The position numbers were made by a program, and so were the translations under genes. From Clostridia bacterium (GTDB taxonomy: Bacteria > Bacillota > Clostridia > Christensenellales > CAG-138): a stretch of 64,000 bases of DNA. Shown one piece after another: positions 36,350 to 45,820 of the stretch. The stretch is from assembly GCA_017514685.1 (NCBI GenBank), contig JAFWJN010000008.1:1-64000 (forward strand), in the 5' to 3' direction. Numbering within the stretch: position 1 is the stretch's first letter; each line of letters opens with the position of its first letter. A model generated the notes under the pieces. That model made no database searches and was not told where the DNA came from. It was given only the letters and a program-made list of their open reading frames with translations.

Positions 36350-38275
36350 ATGAAAACCGTTCGTTTAACAATGGCGCAGGCGCTGGTCCGTTTTCTGGAA
36401 AACCAGTATATCGCGTATGATGGAAAAGAGCATCCTTTTGTCGAGGGCGTCATTATGCTTCCGGGACACGGAAACGTCGTCGGCCTTGGTCAGGCGCTCC
36501 GTCAGGAAACACATCATCTGAAAGTATGGCAGGGCAAGAATGAGCAGGGCATGGCACATACCGCTGTTGCGTTCGCCAAGCAGATGAAGCGCAAGAAAAT
36601 CATCGCCGTCACCTCTTCTGTAGGTCCCGGCGCTGCCAACATGGTAACCGCGGCAGCAACCGCTACCGCGAACAATATTCCGGTTCTGATTCTTCCGGGC
36701 GATGTCTATGCATGCCGCCAGCCGGATCCGGTACTGCAGCAGGTTGAGCAGACGCATGACCTGTCTCTTTCCACCAATGACGCATTCCGTCCGGTCTGCC
36801 GTTACTGGGACCGCATCGTCCGCCCCGAGCAGCTGATGAGCGCAATGATCTCCGCATTCCGCGTACTGACCGATCCGGCCAACACCGGCGCAGTCTGCAT
36901 CGCAATGCCGCAGGATGTGGAAGGTGAAGCGTATGATTATCCGGAGTCGTTCTTCCGTAAACGCGTACACCGTCTTGCAAGACGGCTTCCGGAGGAAGAA
37001 GCGATCGAAGAGGCAGCTGCTGTGATCAAAGCGGCAAAGAAACCCCTGCTGATCTGCGGCGGCGGTGTCCGTTACAGCGAAGCTCATGCAGAGTTCCGTG
37101 AGTTTGCTGAGAAGACGGGAATTCCGTTTGGCGAGACCCAGGCCGGCAAGAGCGCGATCGAATATGATCATCCGCTTAATCTCGGCGGCATCGGCGTTAC
37201 CGGATGTTCCGCAGCGAATGAGATCGCAAAGGAAGCGGATGTCATCATCGGCGTCGGAACACGCTACACCGACTTTACGACCGCATCCAAATGGCTCTTT
37301 AAGGACGATGCGAAGTTTGTCAATATCAACGTATCTGACTTCCAGGCACTGAAACTGGAAGCGGTTCCGGTCGTAGCAGACGCAAAGCGCGCACTGCCCG
37401 TGCTTCTGAAGGCACTGGACGGATACCAGGCACCTTATACGGATGAGGTCAAGAACGCTCGTGACCGCTGGTTCAAAGAACTGAACCGCCTGATGAACAT
37501 CGAATACGGCGAAGGCTATGTACCGGAAGTCAATGACGCGAACGCCAAATCGGCTGACAGATTTGCAAAAGATCTGAACGCGGATCTTGCGCAGACAACG
37601 GTTCTTGGCGCAATCAACTTCACGATCGACAAGGAAGACGTTGCGATCGGCGCGGCCGGTTCACTGCCCGGCGATATGCAGCGCATGTGGTGCTCGCGCG
37701 GAGTGGATACCTATAACATGGAATACGGCTATTCCTGCATGGGCTATGAGATCTCCGGAGCCCTCGGTGTCAAGTATGCAATCGGTGAGGACAGAGATGT
37801 CTATGCGATGGTCGGCGACGGCAGCTTCATCATGCTGCATTCCGAACTGCTGACAGCTGTTCAGGAACACAAGAAAATTAACGTATGCGTGTTCAACAAC
37901 GCTTCCTTCGGTTGCATCAACAATCTGCAGGTAGGACACGGAAATGATACGCTCTGCACGGAGCTCCGTTACCGCAGTGAGGACGGCGAGCTGTATGGTG
38001 ACTTCATGCCGGTAGACTTCGCGAAGATTGCGGAAGGCTATGGCTGCAAAGCATATACGATCCATACGATCGAAGAGATGAAAGCAGCAATCGTGGATGC
38101 CAAGAAGATTAAAGGAGTTCCGGTCGTATTCGATATCCGCGTGCTTCCGAAATCCATGACTGAAGGATACGGTTCCTGGTGGCGTGTCGGTGATACCGAA
38201 GTTTCGGAGAATCCGAGAAACCTCAAGGCCTATCAGGATCATCTGGATCATGTCAAGGACGCAAGAAAGTATTGA
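36350..38275 (+). CDS. iolD: 3D-(3,5/4)-trihydroxycyclohexane-1,2-dione acylhydrolase
   Basis: A 641-residue ThDP-dependent enzyme of the acetolactate synthase fold. It opens the ring of trihydroxycyclohexane-1,2-dione to 5-deoxy-glucuronate. N-terminal domain: [12 protein letters not shown], then KNEQGMAH with the Glu that activates ThDP, and [18 protein letters not shown]-terminal ThDP site: [13 protein letters not shown]...[14 protein letters not shown]...[12 protein letters not shown]. Length and the start at 36350 (TAGGAGGAAT upstream) fit the family. It is the last gene of the operon and lies 63 bases after iolB; the terminator is 61 bases downstream. Confidence 0.94.
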   Translation: MKTVRLTMAQALVRFLENQYIAYDGKEHPFVEGVIMLPGHGNVVGLGQALRQETHHLKVWQGKNEQGMAHTAVAFAKQMKRKKIIAVTSSVGPGAANMVTAAATATANNIPVLILPGDVYACRQPDPVLQQVEQTHDLSLSTNDAFRPVCRYWDRIVRPEQLMSAMISAFRVLTDPANTGAVCIAMPQDVEGEAYDYPESFFRKRVHRLARRLPEEEAIEEAAAVIKAAKKPLLICGGGVRYSEAHAEFREFAEKTGIPFGETQAGKSAIEYDHPLNLGGIGVTGCSAANEIAKEADVIIGVGTRYTDFTTASKWLFKDDAKFVNINVSDFQALKLEAVPVVADAKRALPVLLKALDGYQAPYTDEVKNARDRWFKELNRLMNIEYGEGYVPEVNDANAKSADRFAKDLNADLAQTTVLGAINFTIDKEDVAIGAAGSLPGDMQRMWCSRGVDTYNMEYGYSCMGYEISGALGVKYAIGEDRDVYAMVGDGSFIMLHSELLTAVQEHKKINVCVFNNASFGCINNLQVGHGNDTLCTELRYRSEDGELYGDFMPVDFAKIAEGYGCKAYTIHTIEEMKAAIVDAKKIKGVPVVFDIRVLPKSMTEGYGSWWRVGDTEVSENPRNLKAYQDHLDHVKDARKY

Positions 38276-38336
38276 TCCGGAAAGGGAAGGATACAATCAT
38301 TCTGCAGCCAGATGCGGAATGAAAACGTAAACAAGT

Positions 38337-38384
38337 AGGAGCTGTGAAGCCCGGAATTATTCCGGCTTGCACAGCTCCTGTTTT
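38337..38384 (+). terminator. Terminator of the 15-gene operon
   Basis: Long stem AGGAGCTGTG/CACAGCTCCT continued by CCGGAAT/ATTCCGG with a small internal bulge, then GTTTTGTTT. Confidence 0.88.
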
Positions 38385-38437
38385 GTTTGGATGCTGATTA
38401 AAGATTAAAAATACAAAACAAATCAGTTACTTCAGCT

Positions 38438-39502
38438 TTAGTGGGAAGTGAGGTGTTCCTGCCAGAAAGTGATGGCCTCTTCCATCCAACCAAAGGCTTC
38501 GGTCTTTTCGGCAAGTCCGAGCCCGTGCTTTCCACCGACAAAGTAACGGGTGATATGCGGGACTCCTGCATTTTCAAGGGCAGCTTCCATCAGCCGCGTA
38601 TGCTTGGCTACTTCTGTATCTTCCACAAAGACCCAGTTATAAGTCGGTGGAAAAGCGAAATCCACATTTTCGTCTGCGCTTAGGCTGTGCTTGCGTTCAT
38701 CGGAAGCGTTTTCCCCAACAAGGTTGCTGCGGCTGTCTTCGAAAATGTGTGTGCTCGCATAGGCAAGAATAACTGCCGCAGGGCGCGGCTTCTCATAGTG
38801 AGCGGCTCCGACGATATTGGTTGACCAGGTTGCCGCCAGATGTCCTCCTGCAGAAGAGCCGCAGACAGCATAATTATCCATCGTTACATGGAAGAAATCT
38901 TTGTTCTGTTCAATGATCTCATAGGCGGTATTCACATCGTTGAGAGGTGCGGGATGCTCCATATTAACAGAGTATTCCAGGATGAATGCGTTGAAACCGA
39001 GACGGTTGATCTCTGCTGCGTAATCAAAGCCTTCCTGGCGCATATAGACAGCAGCATAACCGCCACCTGGAAAAATCAATACGAAAGGTTTGTTTTCTCC
39101 GACAAGTGACGCGGTCAGTGTTACGCGGCTTCCATTCTCGTTGAGGCGAACTGTATAAGTTGTATAAGAATCGGTTTCCGCTGCGGACGGGCAGGAATAG
39201 ATTGGATAAACAGCAGATAAATCACCATAATGAACGGTGACCTCTTTTTCACCGTAAGGCGCAAAAGCCGGTTTCTCAAAGGAGCATTCTGAAACAGGGA
39301 TTTCTTTCGTAGTTCCGTCTGTCATCGATGCATGTATCACAAGTCCGGAAGGATCGATTTCTGTTCCGGAAACATACCAGTATTTCGCATTTGACGAATC
39401 TACTGAAATTGATGTTGGAACAGCAGGCTTTGAACAGCCGGAAAAAAGGAACGTCAGGCACAGGAATGCGATTATCATAAATGCATTTTTGATTTTCAGC
39501 AT
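38438..39502 (-). CDS. Lipoprotein esterase (alpha/beta hydrolase with Ig-like N-terminal domain)
   Basis: A 354-residue lipoprotein with signal peptide and lipobox LFSGC (Cys about residue 23). Residues about 30-105 look like a bacterial Ig-type domain (BIG-like; YGEKEVTVHYGDLSA). The rest is an alpha/beta hydrolase of the acetylxylan-esterase/lipase kind: oxyanion segment FPGGGY, nucleophile Ser in CGSSAGGH, an Asp in VEDTEV and a His in GGKHGLGL. It probably deacetylates sugars or a similar ester outside the cell. It is a single gene facing the inositol operon's end. Confidence 0.85.
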   Translation of the reverse strand: MLKIKNAFMIIAFLCLTFLFSGCSKPAVPTSISVDSSNAKYWYVSGTEIDPSGLVIHASMTDGTTKEIPVSECSFEKPAFAPYGEKEVTVHYGDLSAVYPIYSCPSAAETDSYTTYTVRLNENGSRVTLTASLVGENKPFVLIFPGGGYAAVYMRQEGFDYAAEINRLGFNAFILEYSVNMEHPAPLNDVNTAYEIIEQNKDFFHVTMDNYAVCGSSAGGHLAATWSTNIVGAAHYEKPRPAAVILAYASTHIFEDSRSNLVGENASDERKHSLSADENVDFAFPPTYNWVFVEDTEVAKHTRLMEAALENAGVPHITRYFVGGKHGLGLAEKTEAFGWMEEAITFWQEHLTSH

Positions 39503-39624
39503 AAATCTTCACCTCACAACATAATTATCTATGATTCAGTATATGCTCCGATTAAGAGATAATCTACGAAAATAGCATATCTTATAATTTGCTCAGCATA
39601 ATTTTGATAAATATCGAAGAAAAA

Positions 39625-39647
39625 GGAGCAGGTATTGCACCTGCTCC
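39625..39647 (-). terminator. Terminator of the PIG-L gene
   Basis: Perfect 9-bp stem GGAGCAGGT/ACCTGCTCC with a 5-base loop; on the minus strand followed by TTTTTCTTC. Confidence 0.88.
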
Positions 39648-39671
39648 AGATAGGTTAAATTAGAAGAATGA

Positions 39672-41282
39672 TTAACGTTTTCGTTTCAGAAGAACCAGAC
39701 AGATAACGATTACAATGGTCAGGACAGCAGCTGTAATGAATAAGCCGATAATCAAGGCGTTTGAAACGGAATCGAAAGTACTGGCACCCTGCATGGGTTT
39801 TGATGAAGGCTTTGCGGATTCCGGAGATAACTCAGGAGTGTTAGCTGGTTCTGTTGAGAATGCAGAAGAAGGTTCCAGTGTATCGGAAGGCTCCGGAGTA
39901 ACAGGCACCGGACTCGGATCATCCGGAACAGGGGTCGGCTCCGGCTCGGGCTCAGGCGTTTCCGAAGGGATGGGCGATGGCACGGAAGATTCGGATGGCA
40001 CGGGTGTTTCTTCACTTTGAGAGACAGCAGAGAAGTCAATGTTCGTAAATGCCTCATCTCCGGCTTCGACTGTCCCATATGCCATACCGAACTTTGCAAT
40101 GGAAAAATCTTCATTGACACCGTTTACATGATGGCGACCGCTCTGCTGAGACTCGTGCTTGGCAAACGCTTCTTTGGCAATCTGAAACGCAGTCTTTCCG
40201 TCCATGGAAGCAAGGGGAGTATTGATATCAAAAATCAGAGGATTCTCCTTGTGCAGATGAACATAACATTTTTTTACTTCCCATACACCGTATTCGCTGA
40301 CGGAAGCAGGATCATAGGAAGGATCGGCACAACGCTGGGACGCCTCAACGACGGCTGCCGAAACGCGCATATGCTGCCAGTGACCGTATTCCCCTTTTGC
40401 ATCCTGAGTAAACACGACAAGCGGCTTATGCTTCCGGAACAGTTTGACAAGCGCATCGACCAGATCGGCTGTCTGGAACTGCTTGTCACTGTCTTTCCGT
40501 TCCGTCTGCGGGATATCCGGAAAACCGAGGAACATCGGATAATAGGGAGAGCCCATTGTCCAGACACCGCGCTCCGCTTCGGAAATACGTTCCCGTTTGC
40601 TGGCAGTCATAAAAGCAACGGTACCGGTATGTCCCTGCTCAGCACCGAGAATCGGAATGACAGCGCCTAAGAACAGCGTATCATCATCCGGATGTGTTGC
40701 TACAAGGAGATAGTCCAGATGATTCGGCGTGGGCTGCCAGAAAAAGAAAGGTTCCGGAAGCCGTCCTTCGGAAAAGACCTGGACATGACCGAGCGTCATG
40801 CCGCCGTTTCCGGCAATCAGCTGCAGGGACAGCGCGTCAGCGGGAATTTCATTAACGGTATCATAGAAAGGAGAAACCGGCTGCTCGGAGAGAACTTCAC
40901 CGTCTGCGCCGAAAAACTGAATCGTGACGTTGATCGGAAGCTTGATCCATTGCAGGCAGAGCATATGAGCGGAAACGCCTTCTTTCCAGGTCAGCTGCAT
41001 ATATTCGCCCGAATTGAATTCAACAAACGAATCCAGATATTTGCTGTGAAGAATCACAGAAGCATTGGGATGCTTGCCCGTAACGGTCAGTTTACAACTG
41101 GAGGTAAGGTCCTTCGCGGATTTTTCAGCAGCAAAAAGAACGCGGGAACTTTCAGCCTCACGATCAGAGTGCAATGTATGATGGATAACGTCAGTATCGG
41201 CAACTGCGATGCCAGGCGCAAAAGTGAGAAGCAGAAGGATTCCTGCCAAAAGGATACAATACAATCGTTTCATAAAATTCAT
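39672..41282 (-). CDS. Membrane-anchored PIG-L family deacetylase
   Basis: An exported protein of about 536 residues. A signal peptide (LLAGILLLLTFAPGIAVAD) is followed by a beta-rich segment and, from about residue 190, a PIG-L/LmbE deacetylase domain: VATHPDDDTLFLGA carries the zinc-binding His-Pro-Asp-Asp, and GHWQHMRVSAAV another zinc His. PIG-L enzymes remove acetyl groups from GlcNAc-containing molecules. The C-terminal part is a Pro/Glu/Ser stalk (PEPEPEPTPVP) ending in a hydrophobic helix and KRKR, so the enzyme is tethered to the outer face of the membrane; no sortase motif is seen. The start is uncertain: ATGs at 41282 and 41273 both give a good signal peptide, and neither has a clear ribosome site. 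A longer frame to 41330 begins inside a terminator hairpin. Confidence 0.85.
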   Translation of the reverse strand: MNFMKRLYCILLAGILLLLTFAPGIAVADTDVIHHTLHSDREAESSRVLFAAEKSAKDLTSSCKLTVTGKHPNASVILHSKYLDSFVEFNSGEYMQLTWKEGVSAHMLCLQWIKLPINVTIQFFGADGEVLSEQPVSPFYDTVNEIPADALSLQLIAGNGGMTLGHVQVFSEGRLPEPFFFWQPTPNHLDYLLVATHPDDDTLFLGAVIPILGAEQGHTGTVAFMTASKRERISEAERGVWTMGSPYYPMFLGFPDIPQTERKDSDKQFQTADLVDALVKLFRKHKPLVVFTQDAKGEYGHWQHMRVSAAVVEASQRCADPSYDPASVSEYGVWEVKKCYVHLHKENPLIFDINTPLASMDGKTAFQIAKEAFAKHESQQSGRHHVNGVNEDFSIAKFGMAYGTVEAGDEAFTNIDFSAVSQSEETPVPSESSVPSPIPSETPEPEPEPTPVPDDPSPVPVTPEPSDTLEPSSAFSTEPANTPELSPESAKPSSKPMQGASTFDSVSNALIIGLFITAAVLTIVIVICLVLLKRKR

Positions 41283-41327
41283 TATACCATCTGAGAAGGA
41301 AAAGGAAAAGGGGGAAGAAACAAGAAA

Positions 41328-41344
41328 CACTCCCCGCGGGAGTG
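41328..41344 (-). terminator. Terminator of the cysteine desulfidase-like gene
   Basis: CACTCCC/GGGAGTG stem with a 3-base loop; on the minus strand followed by TTTCTTGTTTCTT, 26 bases after the stop at 41371. Confidence 0.8.
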
Positions 41345-41370
41345 CTCCTCATATGCTTTCTTTCGGATCG

Positions 41371-42642
41371 TCAGCTTTCCATCATCAGGTGGATGATCTC
41401 GCGGTCGGTCTGCTCCATGCCGAAGCGGGCGAGCTTTCCGATATTGTCGATCGTGTTTTCAACACCCTTCTTCACAATGCCTTCTCCGCCAAAAAACTGA
41501 TTCCCATTCTCATACATGGCAAGTCCCAGAAGACCTGCGTCAACAGCAGCCGCAATTTTGGCAGCGCAACTTGCTTTAGCACCGTCGCATACGATCCCGG
41601 AAGTGATTGCAACAGCATTGACCACGGTATGTGCAATCATTTCAAAACGGCCGCCCTTGAGAAAAGCGATTCCGGCACCGGCTCCGACTCCGGCACTGAC
41701 GGCTCCGCAGTAGGCTGAAAGACGCCCGATTCCTGTTTTCAAGTGAATCGTGACAAGATTCGAAACACAGAGCGCGCGCAGAAGAAGTTCCTCCGACGCA
41801 CCGGTTTCTCTTGCGTAGACAATGACAGGAACGGAGCAAGTGATTCCCTGATTCCCGCTACCGGAATTGATAATGACGGGCATTTCGCATCCGTTCATAC
41901 GCGCATCGCTTGCGGCGGCAGCCCAAGCCCGCATCTGATAATTGATATCGTTCTCGCGGTTGAGGAGGATCGTTTTACCGATGTTCGCACCGTAATTGTG
42001 GGTCATCCCTTCCTTTGCGATTGCCATATTACAGGCGATCTGACGTTCCAGCACCGGACGGATGGAATCAAGATCAACCGTTTCGGCATAATTGACGATT
42101 TCCTCGATCGTCAGGCAGGAGTGATCTGTTTCCGAACTGCGTTTGCCGGAGCAGTCTTTTTCGAGAAGAGTCTGCCCGTTTTTCTGAATACGGACAATAT
42201 TGGTGTGATAATCAGCAATGCGAACGGATGCACACTCAGATCCATAATAGGAAGTGATGAGAATATCGAAAATATGACCTGTTTCAACACAACTCAATTC
42301 AATCGGAACAGAGCGGAGAAAATCAGCAAAGGCAGCGGTATCAGAGTCCTTGACGCATGATAGAACTTCCAGCTCCGCATCCGGATCGCCCGCAACGGTG
42401 CCCGCTGCGATAGCGGCGGGAATCCCTCTGAGACCGCCGGTGTGAGGAACCACGACGCTTTTGACGTTTTTGATAATGTTTCCGCTGACTTGCGCAGAAA
42501 TGCGGTTCGGCAGTTTTCCGAGAACAGACCTTGCCTTTGCAGCGGCATATGCGATTGCTATCGGTTCGGTACATCCCATTGCGGGACGGAGTTCTTCTTT
42601 AAGAATGTTCGAATAACGTTGATTCCGTTTTTCCTGATCCAT
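41371..42642 (-). CDS. L-cysteine desulfidase / UPF0597 (CyuA-like) protein
   Basis: A 423-residue protein of the UPF0597 family, related to the alpha subunit of serine dehydratase. Members such as CyuA degrade L-cysteine to pyruvate, sulfide and ammonia using a [4Fe-4S] cluster. Diagnostic blocks: LRPAMGCTEPIAIAYAAAKAR near the start, VPHTGGLRGIPAAIAAG, NSGSGNQGITCSVPV, and late Cys residues (GIVCDGAKASCAAK) likely to bind the cluster. I chose the ATG at 42642 with AAAGGAA upstream; the frame runs on into the neighbouring terminator and SH3 gene without a better start. Single-gene unit. Confidence 0.87.
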   Translation of the reverse strand: MDQEKRNQRYSNILKEELRPAMGCTEPIAIAYAAAKARSVLGKLPNRISAQVSGNIIKNVKSVVVPHTGGLRGIPAAIAAGTVAGDPDAELEVLSCVKDSDTAAFADFLRSVPIELSCVETGHIFDILITSYYGSECASVRIADYHTNIVRIQKNGQTLLEKDCSGKRSSETDHSCLTIEEIVNYAETVDLDSIRPVLERQIACNMAIAKEGMTHNYGANIGKTILLNRENDINYQMRAWAAAASDARMNGCEMPVIINSGSGNQGITCSVPVIVYARETGASEELLLRALCVSNLVTIHLKTGIGRLSAYCGAVSAGVGAGAGIAFLKGGRFEMIAHTVVNAVAITSGIVCDGAKASCAAKIAAAVDAGLLGLAMYENGNQFFGGEGIVKKGVENTIDNIGKLARFGMEQTDREIIHLMMES

Positions 42643-42696
42643 AAAAGAGGACGGTTCCTTTCTTTGAATTCGGGGAGTGTACGGGTGTGGGAAAAT

Positions 42697-42725
42697 AAAA
42701 ACGCCGTCCGGGGAACGGCGTTTTT
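42697..42725 (-). terminator. Terminator of the SH3-domain gene
   Basis: Perfect AAAAACGCCGT/ACGGCGTTTTT stem with a 7-base loop between the SH3 gene stop and the desulfidase start. Confidence 0.9.
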
Positions 42726-42736
42726 GATAAGTTTGC

Positions 42737-43591
42737 TTATTCGACGAATGGGACGCCGCTGGGTACTTTGAGGAAGCTGGCCCATATATAGCCTTTTTTT
42801 CCGCCATATTCACAGTAGTACCATTCTTTGTTGCCATTGCCGATTGTTTTATAGTAGACAATGACTTTATCGTTGTTTTTCAGTTCCCGTATAACTTTGC
42901 TTCCGACAGTGGAAGGAGATTCGCGGAACGCTACAACGGAATTGGTCCTGACAGTTCCGATAAAGGAACCCGGAGGGGGAGTAGCAGTTGACTTCGGCTT
43001 TTCTGTTGGCTTGACAGTTGGAGCGGCACCGGTTTTGATCATATCTTTCCGGATATATCCGTAATTGTTTCCGCACTTTAAGAACCACCAGTCGCCCTGC
43101 TGCTCGTATAAGGTAACAGCAGTATTCTTTGCAATATCTTTCTTTACGAGATCATAATTGGTACCGGGACCCTTGCGCATATTGACTTTGTCTTTATAGA
43201 CATAGCCTTTCTTGGCTGCTTTCTTCTGAGCACTGGAAGGTTTGGTATAGATCTTGGCGCTGGAGGTCGGAGACGCAGTGGAAGCAGGTGTAGGGGCAAT
43301 GATAACCGAGCTGCTGGTTTCCGTTGCAGCAGGCGCGGTATCGATTGGGTCAAGCTCTGGAATATCAGTGGGTTTTGCGGTAGCGGTTGGTTCGGCAGAT
43401 GGAGCAGCGGCTTGCTCAGTCGGAACAGCGGAAGGAACCGCACTCGGAACAGAAGCGTTTCTGTCGGGACTGTTTGCTGCGCAGTTGGAAGACAGCACAA
43501 CAATCACGGCAACCATAGCGCCCATTAAAAGAACGATCGCAATCAAAAACAGAATTCCGGAAACGGATAGTTTCAGTTTGCGTTTACTCAT
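42737..43591 (-). CDS. Membrane-anchored protein with two bacterial SH3 domains
   Basis: A 284-residue protein. After a short basic start comes one membrane helix (about residues 10-33, GILFLIAIVLLMGAMVAVIVV), a Ser/Pro/Ala/Thr-rich linker up to about residue 140, and two SH3b domains: VNMRKGPGTNYDLV...GDWWFLKCGNNYGYI and VVAFRESPSTVGSKV...WYYCEYGGKKGYIW. Such domains bind cell wall. No catalytic domain is attached. The ATG at 43591 has an excellent GGAGGGG site; longer frames start within the intergenic gap. Confidence 0.87.
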   Translation of the reverse strand: MSKRKLKLSVSGILFLIAIVLLMGAMVAVIVVLSSNCAANSPDRNASVPSAVPSAVPTEQAAAPSAEPTATAKPTDIPELDPIDTAPAATETSSSVIIAPTPASTASPTSSAKIYTKPSSAQKKAAKKGYVYKDKVNMRKGPGTNYDLVKKDIAKNTAVTLYEQQGDWWFLKCGNNYGYIRKDMIKTGAAPTVKPTEKPKSTATPPPGSFIGTVRTNSVVAFRESPSTVGSKVIRELKNNDKVIVYYKTIGNGNKEWYYCEYGGKKGYIWASFLKVPSGVPFVE

Positions 43592-43810
43592 AGATACCCC
43601 TCCTATATCAGCCGCCCAACTATTGCGGCAATATATCATTATTATAACTTTTGCACGATAAAATGAAAAGATAAATATGAATAAAAAATGACAAAAATGC
43701 ACCTAAAAAGACAATTTCGCATGATTCTGGGACATTTTATGGACAACAAGAAGGCGACTCTTTGTGAAAACACCATGAAAGAATGTGCATGAAACAAATC
43801 GGATGCAAAG

Positions 43811-43848
43811 AAAAACAGTCCTCTCATAAAAATGAAAGAGCTGTTTTT
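43811..43848 (-). terminator. Terminator of the GntR-ABC operon
   Basis: AAAACAG/CTGTTTT outer stem with interrupted inner pairing; on the minus strand it ends CTGTTTTTCTTT. It occupies part of the 306-base gap 43592-43897; in the remainder I see only AT-rich sequence, presumably including the SH3 gene promoter. Confidence 0.7.
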
Positions 43849-43897
43849 TGTTTGGCAGAGATAGATTCGCCATACCGTGTGAATTGATTCTGATGCA

Positions 43898-44551
43898 TCA
43901 GAATTCTTTTTTCTCCATGATTTTTACGCTGATCAGATAAGAGACAGCAGTGACAGCCAGCCACAAAATCAGAAACAGCATCAGGACAAGAGCGGGTGAT
44001 AATGCGTTCAGCCCCGTGACAAGTTCCGAGACATCGATGCTGGATTTGCTTAGCAGTTTTGACGCTAAGAATACGACCAAAGCCATGCCTCCGTAAATTG
44101 CGAATATGGCGATACGGCTTTTCTCAACACCGAATTTCAATTGCAGAGGGATGATTGCGGAGGTAAACACAAGCATTACCGGTAGAATAGCGAACAGCAT
44201 GGGAAGTTCATCTATCAGACCGACAGGGATTTGTTTGATCAGCTTTCCAATCATGTAAATAACCACAGAGACACACCACCCTGCAAACCCCATGAAGGAG
44301 CAGAACAGATACTTTTCAATAACATAAGTCTTCCTGCTGACCGGAAGTGTCATTAAAAAGGAAAAACCGTTTTCGAACTCATCATAACTGATGGTGCTGA
44401 TCGATACGATTGCGGTGAGCATCGTAAGATATCCGATGATGAAAGTGCCATCCATAGCAAATCCCATGACCAGCGCCAGCACGGCGAATATGATCAGCGT
44501 CTGTTTCCGTTTGAAAATCAGGAGAAAATCTTTTGTAATTAATCCGCGCAT
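43898..44551 (-). CDS. ABC-2 type transporter permease
   Basis: A 217-residue membrane protein with six predicted helices, beginning MRGLITKDFLLIFKRKQTLI, the usual start of the ABC-2 permease family (compare YtrC/BcrB-type). It lies 1 base after the ATPase gene on the minus strand and completes a small GntR-ATPase-permease operon. Family members in Firmicutes answer to cell-wall-active compounds; the substrate is not visible here. Confidence 0.87.
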   Translation of the reverse strand: MRGLITKDFLLIFKRKQTLIIFAVLALVMGFAMDGTFIIGYLTMLTAIVSISTISYDEFENGFSFLMTLPVSRKTYVIEKYLFCSFMGFAGWCVSVVIYMIGKLIKQIPVGLIDELPMLFAILPVMLVFTSAIIPLQLKFGVEKSRIAIFAIYGGMALVVFLASKLLSKSSIDVSELVTGLNALSPALVLMLFLILWLAVTAVSYLISVKIMEKKEF

Positions 44552-44552
44552 T

Positions 44553-45398
44553 TTATTTTCCTCCTGTCATCATAAGAATTAGATCGTCAATGCTTCCGCT
44601 TTCAATGACGATATTGGGATAATTCTCTGCATAGAACTGACGTTCATTCGTAAAACAGGCGTAGCCGAAGAGTTCTTTTTTTGCACGGAGAATATAGGTT
44701 TTATCAAGGCTTTCAAATGTTGGTGCATCCATTTTCAGGACGGCATATTTTCCGAGAATCGAGTCTGTATCCTCATGGATGAGAATTTTCCCGTCATGTA
44801 TCAGATAGATGTCGTCACATAACCCTTCCAGATCGGACGAGATGTGGGAAGTGATAATGATCGAACAATGCTCGTTCTCTGTAAGATATTGTCTCAGAAG
44901 ATCAAGTATTTCGTTTCTGGCTTCAATGTCAAGGCCGGCAGTCGGTTCATCCATAACGAGAAGCTCGGCTTTATGACTGATTGCCACAAGTACGCGCAGC
45001 TTTGCCTTCATACCGGTTGAAAACTCTTTGATCTGTTTCTTGAGAGGGAGCTTCTGGGATGCGCAGCATTTTCTGAAATAGGGCTCATCAAAGGAAGAGT
45101 ACATGTTCTTCAGAATGCAGATCACATCCTCAATGTTCAGGTATCCGCTGAAACCGGAATCGGAAAGAGCCACACCGATTGATTCCTTCTCAGCGCCTGT
45201 TAGTTTCGAAACGTCTTTCCCATTGATTGCGACATGCCCGCTGTCAGGTCTGATCAGACCGAGCACTGCCTTGATCGTTGTACTTTTGCCTGCGCCGTTT
45301 TTCCCCACAATACCGGAAACTGTTCCATCCGGAATCTCAAAGGAAACGTCAAGGTGAAAGTCACCGTAATTTTTAGTAAGCTGATCAACGATAACCAT
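44553..45398 (-). CDS. ABC transporter ATP-binding protein (YtrB/BcrA type)
   Basis: A 281-residue ATPase: Walker A GKNGAGKSTT, signature FSTGMKAKL, Walker B LLVMDEPTAGLD, switch His in TSHISSD. The C-terminal 80 residues are an added domain found in ATPases of the BcrA/YtrB group. The ATG overlaps the GntR stop by one base (TGATG), and the permease follows directly. Confidence 0.92.
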   Translation of the reverse strand: MVIVDQLTKNYGDFHLDVSFEIPDGTVSGIVGKNGAGKSTTIKAVLGLIRPDSGHVAINGKDVSKLTGAEKESIGVALSDSGFSGYLNIEDVICILKNMYSSFDEPYFRKCCASQKLPLKKQIKEFSTGMKAKLRVLVAISHKAELLVMDEPTAGLDIEARNEILDLLRQYLTENEHCSIIITSHISSDLEGLCDDIYLIHDGKILIHEDTDSILGKYAVLKMDAPTFESLDKTYILRAKKELFGYACFTNERQFYAENYPNIVIESGSIDDLILMMTGGK

Positions 45399-45772
45399 CA
45401 GTATTCCTCCAAAATGATGTGTACAATTTCAAGGATCTCGTCTTTCGATAATCCGATTGCATTTGCGTGCTGAATAGAAAGAGCAAGTTCATCTTCTGCG
45501 GTCTTCCTTCTGGCTTCTATGGCAAGCTGTCGATCTGTCGCTGTGACATAGGTGCCTTTACCGTGAACGGTGATGACGAATCCTTCTTCTTCCAGCCTGT
45601 CATATGCTTTTTTTACAGTCAGAGAGCTGATGCGCAGTTCGCCTGAAAGAGCTCTTACGGAGGGGAGAACTTCGCTTTCCTTAAGGGCTCCGCTTATGAT
45701 CTCGTTTTTCACCTGATCTACAAGTTGCTCATAAATCGGTATCATTGAAGAGTTGTTCAATATGATGTGCAT
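45398..45772 (-). CDS. GntR-family transcriptional regulator, YtrA type
   Basis: A 124-residue regulator with an N-terminal winged helix (IPIYEQLVDQVKNEIISGAL...LPSVRALSGELRISSLTVKKAYDRLEEEGFV...GKGTYV) and a short C-terminal helix pair for dimerisation, the YtrA layout. It heads the ABC operon and most likely represses it through the palindromes at 45799-45825 that overlap its own promoter. The ATG at 45772 has GGAGG upstream; the longer frame starts inside the operator. Confidence 0.92.
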   Translation of the reverse strand: MHIILNNSSMIPIYEQLVDQVKNEIISGALKESEVLPSVRALSGELRISSLTVKKAYDRLEEEGFVITVHGKGTYVTATDRQLAIEARRKTAEDELALSIQHANAIGLSKDEILEIVHIILEEY

Positions 45773-45791
45773 AGAATTTTCCTCCGTAAAC

Positions 45792-45820
45792 AGTATATAA
45801 CAGTTGTCAACTGTTGTCAA
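45792..45820 (-). promoter_or_regulatory. Promoter of the GntR-ABC operon
   Basis: Minus-strand TTGACA (45815-45820), a 17-base spacer and TATACT (45792-45797). Confidence 0.85.
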
